Shown: positions 41,605-52,520, counted from the first letter of the stretch. The stretch: DNA of 64,000 bases from Mixta tenebrionis (GCF_006517625.1 NZ_VHQI01000014.1:1-64000), one strand, 5' to 3'. The notes: a model not told the origin generated them from the sequence alone. Program-made: numbers and translations.

Positions 41605-42512
41605 CAGGATTTCCCTCGTTTGGCGCGCGGATGCGCCGCATCATACACCGACGCCAGGTGTTGAAAGTCGAGATGGGTATAAATTTGCGTGGTGGAGAGG
41701 CTGGCATGGCCAAGCAGCTCCTGTACCGCACGCAAATCGCCGCTGGATTCCAGCATATGCGTGGCAAACGAATGGCGCAGCTTATGCGGATGAATATGGC
41801 TGCTGGCGCCCTGCTTCACGCCCCACTCGGCAAAACGTTTCTGCACGTTGCGCGGCGAAATGCGCCGCCCCTCTTTCGATATAAACAACGCATCATCCTG
41901 CGGAGCAAAAAACTCACGCAGCGCCAGCCACTTTCGCACCCACTCCGTCGCGGTGCGGCCAATCGGCAGGCGGCGCTCTTTGCTGCCTTTACCCGTAACC
42001 CATACTTCGCCCGCGTCAAGATCGAGGTGGCGACAGTCAATTCCCACCAGCTCAGCAAGACGCAGCCCGGCGCCATACATCACTTCCATCATGGCGCGAT
42101 CGCGTACCGCCAGCGGATCGCTCTGGTCGATAGCCAGCAGCTGATTCACCTCATCAACATCGATGTTTTTCGGCAGATGACGCGCGGCGCGCGGCGCGGA
42201 AACGCCTTTCGCCGGATTCGCCTTCAGCGCTCCCTGGTCTATCATCCAGTCAAGAAAGCTGCGCAACGCGGAAAGCCGCAGCGCCAGGCTGGCAGGCTGC
42301 AAACCGGCGCGACGGCCGCGCGCCGTCAGCGAACGCACGTGCGCCGGCTCCAGCTGCGCCCAGTCGGCGATTTTCAGCTCGCCCAGCAGCTGTATAACCG
42401 TATCAAGCTGACGCGCGTAGTTTTTCTGCGTCAACGGGCTAAGCTGGCGCTCCACTTTCAGGTAGCGCAGAAAGTCCGCGACGGCGGCCTGCAGCGGAAG
42501 CCTTGCACTCAT
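41604..42512 (-). CDS. xerC: Tyrosine recombinase XerC
   Basis: Resolves chromosome dimers at dif with XerD and FtsK. 302 residues: N-terminal core-binding SAM-like domain and C-terminal catalytic domain. Catalytic residues are visible: Arg in GAGLRLAEL (about 151), Lys in [23 protein letters not shown] (His-Arg), [14 protein letters not shown] (His and nucleophilic Tyr about 279). It belongs to the lptM-dapF-yigA-xerC-yigB string and is not a phage integrase. Confidence 0.97.
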   Translation of the reverse strand: MSARLPLQAAVADFLRYLKVERQLSPLTQKNYARQLDTVIQLLGELKIADWAQLEPAHVRSLTARGRRAGLQPASLALRLSALRSFLDWMIDQGALKANPAKGVSAPRAARHLPKNIDVDEVNQLLAIDQSDPLAVRDRAMMEVMYGAGLRLAELVGIDCRHLDLDAGEVWVTGKGSKERRLPIGRTATEWVRKWLALREFFAPQDDALFISKEGRRISPRNVQKRFAEWGVKQGASSHIHPHKLRHSFATHMLESSGDLRAVQELLGHASLSTTQIYTHLDFQHLASVYDAAHPRAKRGKS

Positions 42513-43213
42513 ACGCGCGCCACCCAGCGGCTCAACAGTTCCGGCAGCATCAGCGCCAGATAGTGCAGCAATAGCGTGCCCTGTCCAGGCTGATAGTGAT
42601 GCGTATCGCGGCTGCTGAAGATCAGCACGCCCAGCTCGCCGCGCTCGCCGAACAGCGACATCGCGACCGATCCTACCGCGCGCGCCTGAGGCAGCAGCAG
42701 CAGCAGTTCCGGCCCGTTAAGCGAGCCGAGATAATGCTGATCCTTACCGAGCCGCTGAATACGCACCGGCTCGAACGCCTGACGCGACAGCGCCAGCTGT
42801 GTAAAGCTGGAGGGCGCGCCCAGCTGCCAGCGATCGCTGAACAGGCGCACGTCGGCGCTTGCCAGGCCAAGCTCGCGCGCCCAGCGCTGCAGCCGGTTAA
42901 GCATCTCCTGTAAAGAAGATGCTGAAGCTAAATGGCCCTGCAAACTTAACAGTCGATCGAAAAGCTGATGGTTTGCCGAAGCCTGTTCCATCAGCTGAGT
43001 GATTTCGTTTTCCAGCTGGTGAATATGGTTGCGCTGACGCGCCATATGCCACTCCACCAGCGAAACGCTGCCGCGTACCGGATGCGGCACCGCCATCTGC
43101 TCAACCTGGCGCGCATGGCGAATAAAGAAATCTGGATGGCGCAGCAGATAATCGCATACCGCGTCGTCGTCCAGCATCAGCTCAGCGGCGCTCTGTTCTC
43201 CAACCTGTTTCAT
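42509..43213 (-). CDS. yigA: DUF484 protein YigA
   Basis: 234-residue DUF484 protein of unknown function. An N-terminal helical part ([15 protein letters not shown], then [26 protein letters not shown] coiled coil) precedes a GAF-like C-terminal region (about 110-225). It is nearly always located between dapF and xerC. Overlaps both neighbours by four bases, so it is strongly coupled to them. Confidence 0.92.
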   Translation of the reverse strand: MKQVGEQSAAELMLDDDAVCDYLLRHPDFFIRHARQVEQMAVPHPVRGSVSLVEWHMARQRNHIHQLENEITQLMEQASANHQLFDRLLSLQGHLASASSLQEMLNRLQRWARELGLASADVRLFSDRWQLGAPSSFTQLALSRQAFEPVRIQRLGKDQHYLGSLNGPELLLLLPQARAVGSVAMSLFGERGELGVLIFSSRDTHHYQPGQGTLLLHYLALMLPELLSRWVARV

Positions 43214-44034
43214 AAATGAATAAACCCGTCATAAACATGCGTGGCCGGCCCGGTCATATAGAGCGGATGTCCTGGCCCTTTCCAGGCGATATGCAGCGTG
43301 CCGCCCGGCAGATCGACCCGTACTTTTTCCGCCAGCAGCCCCTGCTGGATGCCGCTGGCTACCGCCGCACAGGCGCCGCTGCCGCACGCCTGCGTTTCGC
43401 CCGCGCCGCGCTCATAGACGCGCAGGCGAATATGGTCAGCGCTCACCACTTCCATAAAGCCCACGTTTACCCGCTCCGGGAAACGCTCGTGGCTCTCCAG
43501 CACCGGCCCCAGGGTTTCCACCGCCGCCGTTTTGATGCTGGCGACCTGAATCACGCAGTGCGGATTTCCCATCGAAACCACGCCGAACATAATGGTCTGT
43601 TCCGCAACGCGCAGCAGGTAGAGGCTTTCCGCCTTGTTGGCGCGAAACGGCACCTGCTGCGGTTCAAAGTTCGGCTCGCCCATATTTACCCGCACCAGCT
43701 CGTCACCGGTAACGCTGAGCACCATGCGCCCGGTCTGGGTGCTGACGCGAATATCGCTTTTGTTAGTCAGGCCTTTCAGGCGCACAAAGCGGGCAAAGCA
43801 GCGCGCGCCGTTGCCGCACTGCGCCACCTCGCTGCCGTCGGCGTTAAAAATGCGATAGTGGAAATCGAGATCGGGATCGTAAGGCGGCTCGACGATCAAT
43901 AGCTGATCGAAGCCGATACCCAGATGTCGATCCGCCAGACGGCGGATCAGCTCCGGCGAGAAATAGACGTTTTGCGTAACGGCGTCAACAACCATAAAGT
44001 CATTGCCAAGACCGTGCATTTTTGAGAACTGCAT
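43210..44034 (-). CDS. dapF: Diaminopimelate epimerase
   Basis: Cofactor-free epimerase making meso-diaminopimelate for lysine and peptidoglycan. The ATG at 44034 gives 274 residues, starting [17 protein letters not shown] as in E. coli; nine more upstream in-frame codons are not family-like. The two catalytic Cys are in [12 protein letters not shown] (about 73) and [13 protein letters not shown] (about 217). Confidence 0.97.
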   Translation of the reverse strand: MQFSKMHGLGNDFMVVDAVTQNVYFSPELIRRLADRHLGIGFDQLLIVEPPYDPDLDFHYRIFNADGSEVAQCGNGARCFARFVRLKGLTNKSDIRVSTQTGRMVLSVTGDELVRVNMGEPNFEPQQVPFRANKAESLYLLRVAEQTIMFGVVSMGNPHCVIQVASIKTAAVETLGPVLESHERFPERVNVGFMEVVSADHIRLRVYERGAGETQACGSGACAAVASGIQQGLLAEKVRVDLPGGTLHIAWKGPGHPLYMTGPATHVYDGFIHL

Positions 44035-44063
44035 TTTCTGCTCCGCCGGCTGGGCCATCATCG

Positions 44064-44294
44064 TTACTGCGTCGCTTGTTGGTCCACATCCGGGCTGGTC
44101 AGGCTATTTTCCTGCTGGCCATCCGGCTGGGTCGCCGTTGAAGTTGAAGAAGGCGCGCTTTGCTCTACCGGCGGCTGCGGCGCACTCTGTTTCGGCTTAT
44201 CCTGCGGCGGAAAATAGAGCGGCCCTTTCAAACCGCAACCGGCCAGGCTGGTTAACGCCAGCGTCATTGCCAGCAGACAAATGATTTTCTTCAT
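44064..44294 (-). CDS. lptM: Small lipoprotein LptM
   Basis: 76-residue precursor with a signal peptide and lipobox LTSLAGC (Cys about residue 20), followed by the conserved [11 protein letters not shown]. coli LptM (YifL) binds the LptD/E translocon and helps correct disulfide formation in LptD. The tail is Pro/Gln/Ser-rich and disordered. The open frame extends 55 codons upstream; the ATG at 44294 is set by the signal peptide. First gene of the dapF string, divergent from cyaY. Confidence 0.92.
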   Translation of the reverse strand: MKKIICLLAMTLALTSLAGCGLKGPLYFPPQDKPKQSAPQPPVEQSAPSSTSTATQPDGQQENSLTSPDVDQQATQ

Positions 44295-44461
44295 GCTTTT
44301 CCTGCTTATGTTTAATGCGTTTACCTGGTTGCTTATCATCGCAGCTGACTTTGGAAAAGCAACAGGAAAAGGTAATGTGGCGTGCTGCCTCTCACTGTTG
44401 CCGAACGATGTAGTAAAATGCGGCGACAGGTATACTGCGCCAAAACCCAGAGGATGCAACG

Positions 44462-44782
44462 ATGAATGACAGTGAATTTCACCAGCTGGCGGATAGCCTG
44501 ATGCTGAAGCTTGAGGAACAGCTCGACGCCTGGGACGGCGATAGCGATATTGATTATGAAATCCATGCCGGCATCATGACGCTCAGCTTTGAAAACGGCA
44601 GCAAAATAATTATTAACCGCCAGGAACCGCTGCATCAGGTTTGGCTGGCGACCAAAGGCGGCGGCTACCACTTTGATTACCGCGACGGACAGTGGATCTG
44701 TAACCGCAGCGGCGGTGATTTCTGGCAGCTGCTGTCGGAGGCCTGCAGCACGCAGGCTGGCGAGGCGGTATCACTGCGTTAA
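44462..44782 (+). CDS. cyaY: Iron-sulfur cluster assembly protein CyaY (frataxin)
   Basis: Bacterial frataxin, 106 residues, binds iron and IscS and tunes Fe-S cluster assembly. Acidic helix 1 ([29 protein letters not shown]) and the beta sheet with [26 protein letters not shown] are family hallmarks. Divergent from lptM and convergent with cyaA. Confidence 0.96.
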   Translation: MNDSEFHQLADSLMLKLEEQLDAWDGDSDIDYEIHAGIMTLSFENGSKIIINRQEPLHQVWLATKGGGYHFDYRDGQWICNRSGGDFWQLLSEACSTQAGEAVSLR

Positions 44783-44988
44783 TCACGCCGGCGCGCGCCG
44801 ATAAAAGTATTTAAAACCCGCCGGCCATCAGCACTGGTCCGCCTGAAAATCTGGCGGACTTCAGCAGCCATGCTGTCCCCCTGGATCACACGAAATCGCG
44901 CAGCTGAAGCTGTAGCCGCAACGAAACGTGCTGAATAGCGACTTCGTGCGCCTGTTGAGCGGCGGGTAAAAGCGGATAAGCCATTCAC

Positions 44989-45007
44989 CCCGCCCTGGCG
45001 GGCTTTA
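44989..45007 (+). terminator. Hairpin between cyaY and cyaA
   Basis: CCCGC, CCTG and GCGGG form a short GC stem followed by CTTTAAT on the plus strand. It ends at the convergent cyaA stop. Confidence 0.5.
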
Positions 45008-47560
45008 ATAAACCTGAAAGCGCTGCGGGTAATCGCCGTTGCTCTCCGGAACGTTAGCGCAGAGCTGGGCGATCGTCTGGCTGCGGAACGGAATCACCTG
45101 GGTACGATCGTCTACTTTTACCAGCTGGTAGAACTGCGGCAGGTTAAAGTTGACGAAGCTGGAACCGTAGGTAAAGCGATCGTGCGAGGAGGAGTAAAAG
45201 CGGCTGACGTCGCGCACCAGCTCCTCTTTGCTGCCTTCGCAGTGGTGGTAAACCTCGATGCGATTAGCCTCATCCAGAATATAGATATTGAAGCCGCTGT
45301 CTCTGTTGGTATCTTCAAAGAAAAACTGAATGATCCCTTCGCTGGCGTAGCCGTTTACCACCGGCGGCAGCTGTACCTGCTCGGTTTCAACTTTAATCGA
45401 CAGGCCATGCAGCTTGTTATTGGAGATCGCGCCGTAAAACTCCACCGCGTTTTCCAGCTTCTGCACCGAAACGCCGAGGCGTTCAAAGAACAGCCCCCAG
45501 GTTTGCCCGGCGACCCGCAGCGCTTTAAAACGTCCTGGTTCCTGGCGCGTACTGGAGAGACGCAGCTCAATACATTCGGAAACCAGCTGCTGCACGCGCG
45601 TGCGGATCAGGCCGCGCAGATGCTGACTGTAGCAGAACACCTCTACCGCATCAGGCGGCGCGGCATCCTGGTGCATCTTGCCAAGAATGGTTTTTAACGC
45701 TTCCAGCATCGCCTGCTCGCCGTTGAAATGCAGCGTGCGCACTTCGTTCCACGAGTTGCGGTAGAGTAAATCCACGCTGCCGATCAGGCACTGCTGCTGC
45801 TGCCCGAAGCTGAAAACATCCAGCTTGCGAAAATCGAAATGCACCACCTGGTTGCGGAAAGCCGCCGTCGGGTCATATTCCAGATTCACAATCAGCGCCA
45901 GATGGCGGATTTCACAAGGGCTGTAGAGCGCTTTCGCCGTCGGCACCGGCAGACGCAGCGGAAAATGATGCGATACATCCGCCACCAGCTCCTGCAGCAG
46001 CGCCAGATCGCACAGCTCATTGCCTTTGATATGCAGCTGCGTTCGCTCCGTCATCAGCCCGTTGAACCACGCCCAGGCCACCAGCTTATTCAGATAGCGG
46101 TTATACTCCAGCGGCTGATGGCTGATGATGGAATTCATATCCGGCGCCTGGTTATACAGATACCAGCCTGCCCGGTTAGCGCGTCCCGCCGGAACATGAA
46201 TAAAGGTGAGATGCGGCTCCGAAAGATCGGGCGAAATCTGCGGGTTGACCAGCGTGACCTTGCCGGGCAACGCCTCAAAAGCGGCATACAGCTTACGCGT
46301 CAGCACGCCGATATCCTGCGGGCTGGCGCTGACGCTTAAGTTGTTGCGGCGGGCGAAGCGAATCAGGTTACGATAGCTCTGCATCATCGCATCCAGCAAT
46401 TCATTATGCGCTTCGCGCACGCGTTCGATTTTCCAGTCGGCGCGGCTGTCGAGCACCGCCAGGCGCGCTTCATCCCAGCCCCATTCACTGACCAGCTGCG
46501 CCAGAATTTCACGGCGCCAGCCGGAACGCGACGGGTTTTCATTCTGCGACAGCTTTTCACAGACTTTCAAATAAAAGCAGCGGCGTACCAGATCGAGCCG
46601 CGCATGATCGTCGATACCGATCAGGTATTGCGTTACGCGCTCCAGCATCATGCAGTAAGCATCCAGGCCAAACGAGACGATCTCGCCATCGTGCAGGCGC
46701 TGTTTAGTATCCATCGCCAGCAGACGGGTGCGCGGATATTCCCAGGAATAGGCCTCCAGCAGCAGCGTTTTCAGTACCGCTTTGTAAGGCGAATCGATAC
46801 TTTTATAGAGCTGCCACAGGCTGGCGCCGAAATACTCTTCGGCGGAAAGGGTGCTGAGCCCGCCTAAATCGAGCCATTCGTTCGGCGTCAGCACGCCCTG
46901 CGCATACAACGACATCACATAGTCATCGTAATGTTCTTCTTCCTCGCCCGGCACCATATTCCACAGAATACGTTTGCCCGCCATGCGAACCGCCGTACGG
47001 TAAAACTCATCCAGTAGCAGGATGTGCTGGGTGGAGCCGCAATCCTCGCCGCCGAGGCTGCCGCTTTCATTATGACGGAAACGGTTTTCATCAATCAGGA
47101 AGAAGCTGACCTCAACGCCCATCGCCGCGCACCAAATCTGCAGCAGCTGACATTTTTTCTGAAGTGCCAGGCGCTCTTCGTTATCAAGCCACGACTGATG
47201 ACAGACCCAGATATCGAGATCGGAGGTACTGTTTTGGCCTACCGAAGAGGTACTCCCCATGGAGTAAACGCCGGTAATCGGCATCTCTCCTTTCGGCGGC
47301 ACAGCAACCGATTGGCCTGATTTATGCTCAATATCAGTAAGGTAGCGCTGCTGGTTTTCATCAGGCGTGTAGAAGCTGATGCCGTAGGGAACGTTACCTT
47401 CAAGGTAGCCCGGCATCTGCGGATGATGATAATGTAATAAGGTCGGCAGCAGACTGTATACCTGCTGGAAAGCAGGACCCATAGCGGCCAGCGCGCGATC
47501 GACACGCAGCTGGTTAATGGCATCCAGTCTCTGTTTCAGTGTCTCAATGTAGAGGTACAA
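45005..47560 (-). CDS. cyaA: Adenylate cyclase, class I
   Basis: Makes cAMP from ATP; with CRP it controls catabolite-regulated genes. The 851 residues begin [20 protein letters not shown], identical in this stretch to E. coli CyaA, when translation starts at TTG 47560. The same rare start is used in E. coli and lowers expression; the open frame runs 35 codons further upstream without homology. The N-terminal catalytic domain has [20 protein letters not shown] (nucleotidyltransferase GS and DxD), and a C-terminal domain mediates glucose control. A CRP site lies 97 bases upstream of the start. Confidence 0.96.
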   Translation of the reverse strand: MYLYIETLKQRLDAINQLRVDRALAAMGPAFQQVYSLLPTLLHYHHPQMPGYLEGNVPYGISFYTPDENQQRYLTDIEHKSGQSVAVPPKGEMPITGVYSMGSTSSVGQNSTSDLDIWVCHQSWLDNEERLALQKKCQLLQIWCAAMGVEVSFFLIDENRFRHNESGSLGGEDCGSTQHILLLDEFYRTAVRMAGKRILWNMVPGEEEEHYDDYVMSLYAQGVLTPNEWLDLGGLSTLSAEEYFGASLWQLYKSIDSPYKAVLKTLLLEAYSWEYPRTRLLAMDTKQRLHDGEIVSFGLDAYCMMLERVTQYLIGIDDHARLDLVRRCFYLKVCEKLSQNENPSRSGWRREILAQLVSEWGWDEARLAVLDSRADWKIERVREAHNELLDAMMQSYRNLIRFARRNNLSVSASPQDIGVLTRKLYAAFEALPGKVTLVNPQISPDLSEPHLTFIHVPAGRANRAGWYLYNQAPDMNSIISHQPLEYNRYLNKLVAWAWFNGLMTERTQLHIKGNELCDLALLQELVADVSHHFPLRLPVPTAKALYSPCEIRHLALIVNLEYDPTAAFRNQVVHFDFRKLDVFSFGQQQQCLIGSVDLLYRNSWNEVRTLHFNGEQAMLEALKTILGKMHQDAAPPDAVEVFCYSQHLRGLIRTRVQQLVSECIELRLSSTRQEPGRFKALRVAGQTWGLFFERLGVSVQKLENAVEFYGAISNNKLHGLSIKVETEQVQLPPVVNGYASEGIIQFFFEDTNRDSGFNIYILDEANRIEVYHHCEGSKEELVRDVSRFYSSSHDRFTYGSSFVNFNLPQFYQLVKVDDRTQVIPFRSQTIAQLCANVPESNGDYPQRFQVY

Positions 47561-47656
47561 GACGTCTCGCCTGATTATCCCAGTGCTTACAAATAACCCC
47601 GTTTCCCGGACCTGCCACATGGTATGAAAAATTTTCAGGCAGATTACTGCTGGAAA

Positions 47657-47672
47657 CGTGATCAATTTAACA
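47657..47672 (-). promoter_or_regulatory. CRP site of cyaA promoter
   Basis: On the minus strand TGTTA, six bases and TCACG. The extended sequence GTGTTAAATTGATCACGTT matches the remembered E. coli cyaA P2 CRP site, where CRP-cAMP represses its own cyclase. Confidence 0.8.
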
Positions 47673-47849
47673 CTTGGCTGGTTGACCGTAAAGAAAGTTG
47701 CGCTACTTAACAGTTTAGCACGCTTTATCCACCGATTGACCTGGCCTCTCCCTTCTACGCTTTTCCTTCCCGTTCAAAAATCGCGGTAACTGACAGCCTT
47801 CCTGTAACAATGATAGGATAATCAGTGAACGATCAAAACGGTATCAAGC

Positions 47850-48791
47850 ATGTTAGACAAAATTTTAAGAATTGCCACCAGGCAAAGCCCGCTCGCTTTA
47901 TGGCAGGCACAATATGTTCAGCAGCGCCTGATGGCCTGCCATCCGGGCCTGCGCGTAGAGCTGGTGCCGATGGTGACGCGCGGCGATATCATCCTCGATA
48001 CGCCGCTGGCGAAAGTAGGCGGCAAAGGTCTGTTCGTTAAAGAGCTGGAGCTGGCGATGCTGGAAAACCGTGCTGATATCGCCGTGCATTCTATGAAAGA
48101 TGTGCCGGTAGCATTTCCGCAGGGGCTGGGACTGGTCGCGATTTGCGAACGCGACGATCCGCTGGACGCCTTTGTCTCAAACCGCTACGCCACGCTGGAT
48201 GCTCTGCCGCCGGGAGCGATCGTTGGCACCTCCAGCCTGCGTCGACAGTGCCAGCTGGCCGCGCTGCGCCCCGATCTGCTGATTCGCTCGCTGCGCGGCA
48301 ACGTTGGTACGCGCCTGTCGAAGCTGGATGCCGGCGATTATGACGCCATTATTCTTGCCGCCGCCGGCCTTAAGCGCCTCGGCCTGCAGGATCGCATCCG
48401 CTACGCGATTCCCGCTGAAGTTTCCCTGCCCGCCGTTGGCCAGGGAGCGGTTGGCATTGAATGCCGCCTCGACGATGAGCAAACCATAATGCTGCTGGCG
48501 GCATTAAATGATGAGGATACCGCAACGCGCGTAAAAGCGGAGCGTGCGATGAATACGCGCCTGGAAGGCGGCTGCCAGGTGCCAATCGGCAGCTATGCGG
48601 TGCTGGAAGGCGACAATATCTGGCTACGCGGCCTGGTCGGCTCCCCGGACGGCGTTTCTATGATTCGCGGCGAGCGGCGCGGTCCGCGCCATCAGGCGGA
48701 GCAGCTGGGTATTTCGCTGGCGGAAGAGCTGCTGAGCAACGGCGCGCGTGAAATTCTGCATGAGGTCTATCAGGGGAATCCGCCGCAATGA
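47850..48791 (+). CDS. hemC: Porphobilinogen deaminase (hydroxymethylbilane synthase)
   Basis: Joins four porphobilinogens to hydroxymethylbilane. It has 313 residues. [15 protein letters not shown], the catalytic Asp in AVHSMKDVP (about 84), substrate-binding [11 protein letters not shown] and LRGNVGTRL, and the dipyrromethane-anchoring Cys in EGGCQVPIG (about 242) are all present. It is the first gene of hemCDXY, divergent from cyaA, and overlaps hemD by four bases. Confidence 0.97.
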   Translation: MLDKILRIATRQSPLALWQAQYVQQRLMACHPGLRVELVPMVTRGDIILDTPLAKVGGKGLFVKELELAMLENRADIAVHSMKDVPVAFPQGLGLVAICERDDPLDAFVSNRYATLDALPPGAIVGTSSLRRQCQLAALRPDLLIRSLRGNVGTRLSKLDAGDYDAIILAAAGLKRLGLQDRIRYAIPAEVSLPAVGQGAVGIECRLDDEQTIMLLAALNDEDTATRVKAERAMNTRLEGGCQVPIGSYAVLEGDNIWLRGLVGSPDGVSMIRGERRGPRHQAEQLGISLAEELLSNGAREILHEVYQGNPPQ

Positions 48792-49528
48792 GTATTCTCG
48801 TCACCCGCCCTTCTCCCGCAGGCGTTGAGCTGGTGACGCGTCTGTGCGCGCTGGGCCATACCGCATGGAGCTTTCCTCTGATTGAATTTACGCCGGGGCG
48901 CGAGCTGGCGCAGCTGGCAGCACAGCTTGCGGCGCTGGCGCCGGGCGATCTGGTTTTTGCGCTTTCTCAGCACGCCGTTGAATATGCGCAACCCTGTCTG
49001 CGCCAGGCAGGGCTAAGCTGGCCCGCTGCGCTAAACTATTATGCGATAGGACGCAGTACCGCGCTGGCGCTACACGGCGTCAGTGGTTTAACGGTAGCCT
49101 GGCCGCAGGAACGCGAAACCAGCGAAATGCTGCTGCAGCTGCCGGCATTACGCCGTTTAAAAGGTAAGAACGCGCTGATCCTGCGCGGCAACGGCGGACG
49201 TGAGCTGCTGGGTGAAACGCTGGCGCAGCGCGGCGCGCAGGTCCGTTTCCTTGAATGCTATCAGCGTTGTGAGAAATATTATCACGGGCCCAGCGAAGGA
49301 AAGCGCTGGCGCGACCGCGCTATCGATACGCTGGTGGTGACCAGCGGTGAGATGCTACAACAACTTTATCGGCTGTTTCCGGCGATCGATCGCGAGGAAT
49401 GGCTGTTGCGCTGTCGGCTGGTAGTCGTCAGCGAACGTTTGGCTACCCTGGCCAGGGAACTTGGCTGGAACCGTATCACGGTAGCTGATGGTGCTGATAA
49501 CGATGCGCTGGTGCGCGCGTTACAATAA
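48788..49528 (+). CDS. hemD: Uroporphyrinogen-III synthase
   Basis: Cyclises hydroxymethylbilane with inversion of ring D. The 246 residues form the two-domain HemD fold; conserved stretches are [40 protein letters not shown] and VVTSGEML. As usual, sequence conservation is low, but the ATGA overlap with hemC makes it secure. Confidence 0.95.
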   Translation: MSILVTRPSPAGVELVTRLCALGHTAWSFPLIEFTPGRELAQLAAQLAALAPGDLVFALSQHAVEYAQPCLRQAGLSWPAALNYYAIGRSTALALHGVSGLTVAWPQERETSEMLLQLPALRRLKGKNALILRGNGGRELLGETLAQRGAQVRFLECYQRCEKYYHGPSEGKRWRDRAIDTLVVTSGEMLQQLYRLFPAIDREEWLLRCRLVVVSERLATLARELGWNRITVADGADNDALVRALQ

Positions 49529-49551
49529 ACTTGAAAATGGGATGTGCCACA

Positions 49552-50688
49552 ATGACGGAACAAAAAGATTCCTCCGCCATGGTTGAAGAAACCAATTCCG
49601 CGGCAGAAACAAAAAAACCGCCTGTTCAAAAGCCCCCGCGTAAATCAGGCCAGACCGGCACCGCTCTCAGCGCGCTGGCGATTGTTATCGCTCTGGCGGT
49701 CGGCGCCGGGCTATGGGTTAATGCGCATCAACAGGCGCAGCAGCAGGCTCAGGCCAGTCAGGCGCTAAGCGAGCAGCTAACCGCACTACAACAGCAAAAT
49801 GAACGCGAAAAAACGCAGCTGGAGCAGCGCCTCAGCGCGCAAATTAAAGAATTGCAAGCGGCGCAGCAGCAGCAGGACGCGCTGGCACGACAGCTGGACG
49901 AAATAAAAGAAAAAGTGGCCGCGATTTCCGGCAACGATGCGCGCACCTGGCTGCTGGCGCAGGCCGACTATCTGGTTAAGCTGGCGGGCCGTAAGCTATG
50001 GAGCGATCAGGACGTCACTACCGCGGCGGCGCTGTTGAAAAGCGCGGACGCCAGCCTCGCCGATATGAACGATCCCAGCCTGGTGCCGGTACGTCGGGCG
50101 CTAACGCAGGATATCAGCGCCCTTTCCGCCGTCAGTCAGGTGGACTATGACGGCATCATCCTGAAGCTCAACCAGCTCTCTAACGGCGTCGATAATCTGC
50201 GCCTGGCGGATAACGACAGCGACAGCGCGCCGATGGATGCCGACAGCAACGAGCTTACTTCATCGCTGCGCGAGTGGCGGCAGAACCTGGTGAAAAGCTG
50301 GCACAATTTTATGGATGATTTCATTACCATCCGCCGCCGCGATAACACCGCAGAGCCGCTGCTGGCGCCGAATCAGGATGTCTACCTGCGGGAAAATATC
50401 CGCTCGCGCCTGCTGATCGCCGCACAAGCGGTACCGCGTCATCAGGATGAGATCTACCGTCAGTCGGTGGATACCGTCTCTACCTGGGTGCGCGCCTGGT
50501 TTGATACCAGCGACGCCAGCACAAAATCTTTCCTCGCGCAGCTTGATGATTTAAGCCAGCAGAGCATCTCTATGGAGATCCCGGAAGCGCTGGAAAGCCA
50601 GCCGCTGCTGGATAAGCTGATGCAGACGCGGGTGCGTAACCTGTTGGCGCAGCCGACAGAACCGGCGCAGCCGCAGCAGGGAGAGTAA
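49552..50688 (+). CDS. hemX: HemX family membrane protein
   Basis: Inner membrane protein of unclear role in the heme operon; a uroporphyrinogen methyltransferase label in older annotation lacks support. 378 residues from ATG 49552 ([13 protein letters not shown]), seven codons inside the longest frame. A disordered N-terminus is followed by one span ([19 protein letters not shown], about 38-58), a Gln-rich coiled coil (60-115) and the conserved periplasmic domain ([49 protein letters not shown]). Confidence 0.93.
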   Translation: MTEQKDSSAMVEETNSAAETKKPPVQKPPRKSGQTGTALSALAIVIALAVGAGLWVNAHQQAQQQAQASQALSEQLTALQQQNEREKTQLEQRLSAQIKELQAAQQQQDALARQLDEIKEKVAAISGNDARTWLLAQADYLVKLAGRKLWSDQDVTTAAALLKSADASLADMNDPSLVPVRRALTQDISALSAVSQVDYDGIILKLNQLSNGVDNLRLADNDSDSAPMDADSNELTSSLREWRQNLVKSWHNFMDDFITIRRRDNTAEPLLAPNQDVYLRENIRSRLLIAAQAVPRHQDEIYRQSVDTVSTWVRAWFDTSDASTKSFLAQLDDLSQQSISMEIPEALESQPLLDKLMQTRVRNLLAQPTEPAQPQQGE

Positions 50689-50690
50689 CC

Positions 50691-51881
50691 ATGCTAAAAG
50701 TCTTTGTGCTGTTTCTGCTGTTGATCGCCGGGATCGTTATCGGCCCGATGATCGCGGGCCATCAGGGCTATGTGCTGATCCAGACCGACAGCTGGAATAT
50801 TGAAACCAGCGTTACCGGCCTGGTGATTATTTTAATTGTAGCGCTGCTGGTGATCCTTGGCGTTGAGTGGCTGCTGCGCCGCCTGTTTCGTACCGGCGCC
50901 CGAACGCGCGGCTGGTTTGCCGGACGTAAGCGTAACCGCGCCCGGCGCCAGACGCATCAGGCGCTGGTGAAGCTGGCGGAAGGCGATTACCGGCAGGTAG
51001 AAAAACTGCTGTCGCGCAATGCCGATCACGCTGAACAGCCGGTGGTTAACTATCTGCTGGCCGCCGAAGCCGCCCAGCAGCGCGGCGATGAAGCGCGCGC
51101 TAATCAGCATCTGGAACGCGCTTCCGAGCTGGCCCAGAACGATCCGATTCCGGTAGAGATTACCCGCGTGCGTATTCAGCTGGCGCGTAATGAAGATCAC
51201 GCGGCCCGTCACGGCATCGATCGTTTGCTGGATGTCGCGCCGCGTCATCCTGAAGTGCTGCGTCTGGCAGAGCAGGCTTATGTTCGTACCGGCGCATGGA
51301 GCGCCCTGCTCGATATTCTGCCGGCAATGGAAAAAACCCAGGTCGCCAGTGAAGAACAGGTCAACGCGCTACGCCAGCAGGCCTGGCTTGGCCTGATGAA
51401 TCAGGCGATGGCGGAACAGGGCAGCGATGGTCTGAAGCGCTGGTGGCAAAGCCAGAGCCGCAAAACGCGCCATGAGACTACGCTGCAGGTGGCGATGGCG
51501 GATCACCTGATCGCCTGCGACGATCATGAAACCGCCCAGCAGATCGTGCTGGACGGGCTGAAGCGTCACTACGATGAGCGTTTGATCCTGCTGATGCCGC
51601 GGCTGAAAAGCGGTAATCCGGAGCAGCTGGAAAAAGCCCTGCGCCAGCAGATTAAACAGCACGGCGCCACGCCGTTGCTGCACAGCACCCTGGGGCAGCT
51701 GCTGATGAAACACGGCGAATGGCAGCAGGCAAGCGATGCGTTCAGGGAGGCGCTTAAGCAGCGTCCTGACGGTTATGATTACGCCTGGCTCGCCGATACG
51801 CTGGATCGCCTGCATCACCCGGAAGAAGCGGCGCAAATGCGGCGCGAAGGCCTGCTGCTGACGTTACAGAATAATCGCTAA
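50691..51881 (+). CDS. hemY: HemY protein, TPR-containing
   Basis: 396-residue inner membrane protein with two N-terminal spans (about 2-22 and 40-62), then a cytoplasmic tetratricopeptide-repeat region. Its role in late heme metabolism is not settled; it is not the HemY-type protoporphyrinogen oxidase of Gram-positives. Two bases after hemX; last gene of the operon, followed by a strong terminator. Confidence 0.94.
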   Translation: MLKVFVLFLLLIAGIVIGPMIAGHQGYVLIQTDSWNIETSVTGLVIILIVALLVILGVEWLLRRLFRTGARTRGWFAGRKRNRARRQTHQALVKLAEGDYRQVEKLLSRNADHAEQPVVNYLLAAEAAQQRGDEARANQHLERASELAQNDPIPVEITRVRIQLARNEDHAARHGIDRLLDVAPRHPEVLRLAEQAYVRTGAWSALLDILPAMEKTQVASEEQVNALRQQAWLGLMNQAMAEQGSDGLKRWWQSQSRKTRHETTLQVAMADHLIACDDHETAQQIVLDGLKRHYDERLILLMPRLKSGNPEQLEKALRQQIKQHGATPLLHSTLGQLLMKHGEWQQASDAFREALKQRPDGYDYAWLADTLDRLHHPEEAAQMRREGLLLTLQNNR

Positions 51882-51897
51882 GCTTAAGCGCAATGCA

Positions 51898-51924
51898 AAG
51901 CCGGGATCTTCCCGGCTTTTTTTT
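51898..51924 (+). terminator. Rho-independent terminator of hemCDXY
   Basis: AAGCCGGGA, TCT and TCCCGGCTT form a nine-pair stem, followed by a run of T to position 51924, 16 bases after the hemY stop. Confidence 0.93.
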
Positions 51925-51943
51925 GACCCCTCTGAAAGCAGGC

Positions 51944-52144
51944 AAAAAAAAACCTGCCCACAAGGGCAGGTATAAAATCAGGTCGGTAAGACAACCGAAT
52001 TGGTACCCGACTCAACGTAGTGTCCTGCTACTCCAATAAAGCGAACGATATTGGCCGGTTGGACAACAGGTACCTGAATGGCTCTGCATCATTCCTGGGT
52101 TTATGAAGCCAGGGGCAAACATAAGGAGTGGAATGAGCATCTAC
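51944..52144 (-). ncRNA. glmZ: Small regulatory RNA GlmZ
   Basis: About 201 bases on the minus strand. The 5' end GTAGATGCTCATTCC and ATAAACCCAGGAATGATGCAGAGC-type stem match E. coli GlmZ, as does the genomic place between hemY and the proM tRNA. The 3' end is a Rho-independent terminator: CCTGCCC, four bases, GGGCAGG (51953-51970) then nine T. In E. coli, GlmZ pairs with the glmS leader with Hfq, activating glucosamine-6-phosphate synthase. RapZ with RNase E cleaves it, and GlmY acts as decoy. The presumed pairing/processing region is GGTTGTCTTACC. Exact ends are predicted. Confidence 0.9.
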
Positions 52145-52171
52145 AGGCATATTATTGCATAAGCCGTGCCA
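52145..52171 (-). promoter_or_regulatory. Sigma-54 promoter of glmZ with overlapping sigma-70 -10
   Basis: On the minus strand TGGCACGGCTTATGCA (52171-52156) fits the sigma-54 consensus TGGCACG-N4-WTGCA, with GG and GC at the correct spacing. A start 12 bases past the GC gives about 52145, matching the GlmZ 5' end. TAATAT (52154-52149) could serve as a sigma-70 -10 for a start within a few bases. Confidence 0.85.
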
Positions 52172-52258
52172 AAACCGAACTTATCTGAAAATATTTTTCT
52201 ATATGACTGAATATAAACAGTAAATTTTAAAAAACACCCATTTTTAACTTTCAGGACT

Positions 52259-52276
52259 TGTCGCAGAGAAGCAACA
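52259..52276. promoter_or_regulatory. Possible third GlrR site (one mismatch)
   Basis: TGTC-N10-AACA, one base off the TGTC-N10-GACA activator consensus. It is nearest to the promoter, about 33 bp centre-to-centre from the next site. Confidence 0.45.
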
Positions 52277-52291
52277 ACTATAAACCTGCGA

Positions 52292-52309
52292 TGTCTCCGT
52301 TAAGAGACA
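52292..52309. promoter_or_regulatory. GlrR activator site
   Basis: TGTC-N10-GACA, an exact match to the binding motif of the sigma-54 activator GlrR (partner of kinase GlrK). Centre about 156 bases upstream of the predicted glmZ start, a normal enhancer distance. Confidence 0.75.
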
Positions 52310-52354
52310 AAAAGCGCCCTTGCGTAAAAAAATGTTATTTATCAAAATATTAAA

Positions 52355-52372
52355 TGTCTTCACTTTGCGACA
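52355..52372. promoter_or_regulatory. GlrR activator site, distal
   Basis: A second exact TGTC-N10-GACA, 63 bp upstream of the previous one (six helical turns). The AT-rich stretch between it and the first site, and that at 52180-52240, could hold an IHF bend. Confidence 0.75.
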
Positions 52373-52520
52373 AAGCCACGAATATTTCCCTGCCGTTTTT
52401 AATCCTCTTCTCCAGCGGGCGGCTTATCAGAGGCGCGAATCGGCAAAAAGCGGAGCCTGAGGCTGCGATAAAAAAATGAGACGCTAAAGGCGGCAGAAGT
52501 TATGGAAGACGAAAGAAAGA

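Noticed and set aside
41604-42512. Tyrosine recombinase as sign of a prophage or integrative element
   Set aside because: It is the housekeeping XerC in its normal dapF-yigA-xerC-yigB setting, with no attachment site or phage genes near.
44779-44988. 69-codon minus-strand frame between cyaY and cyaA
   Set aside because: Arg/Ala/Ser-rich composition typical of a chance frame; no start signal or family resemblance.
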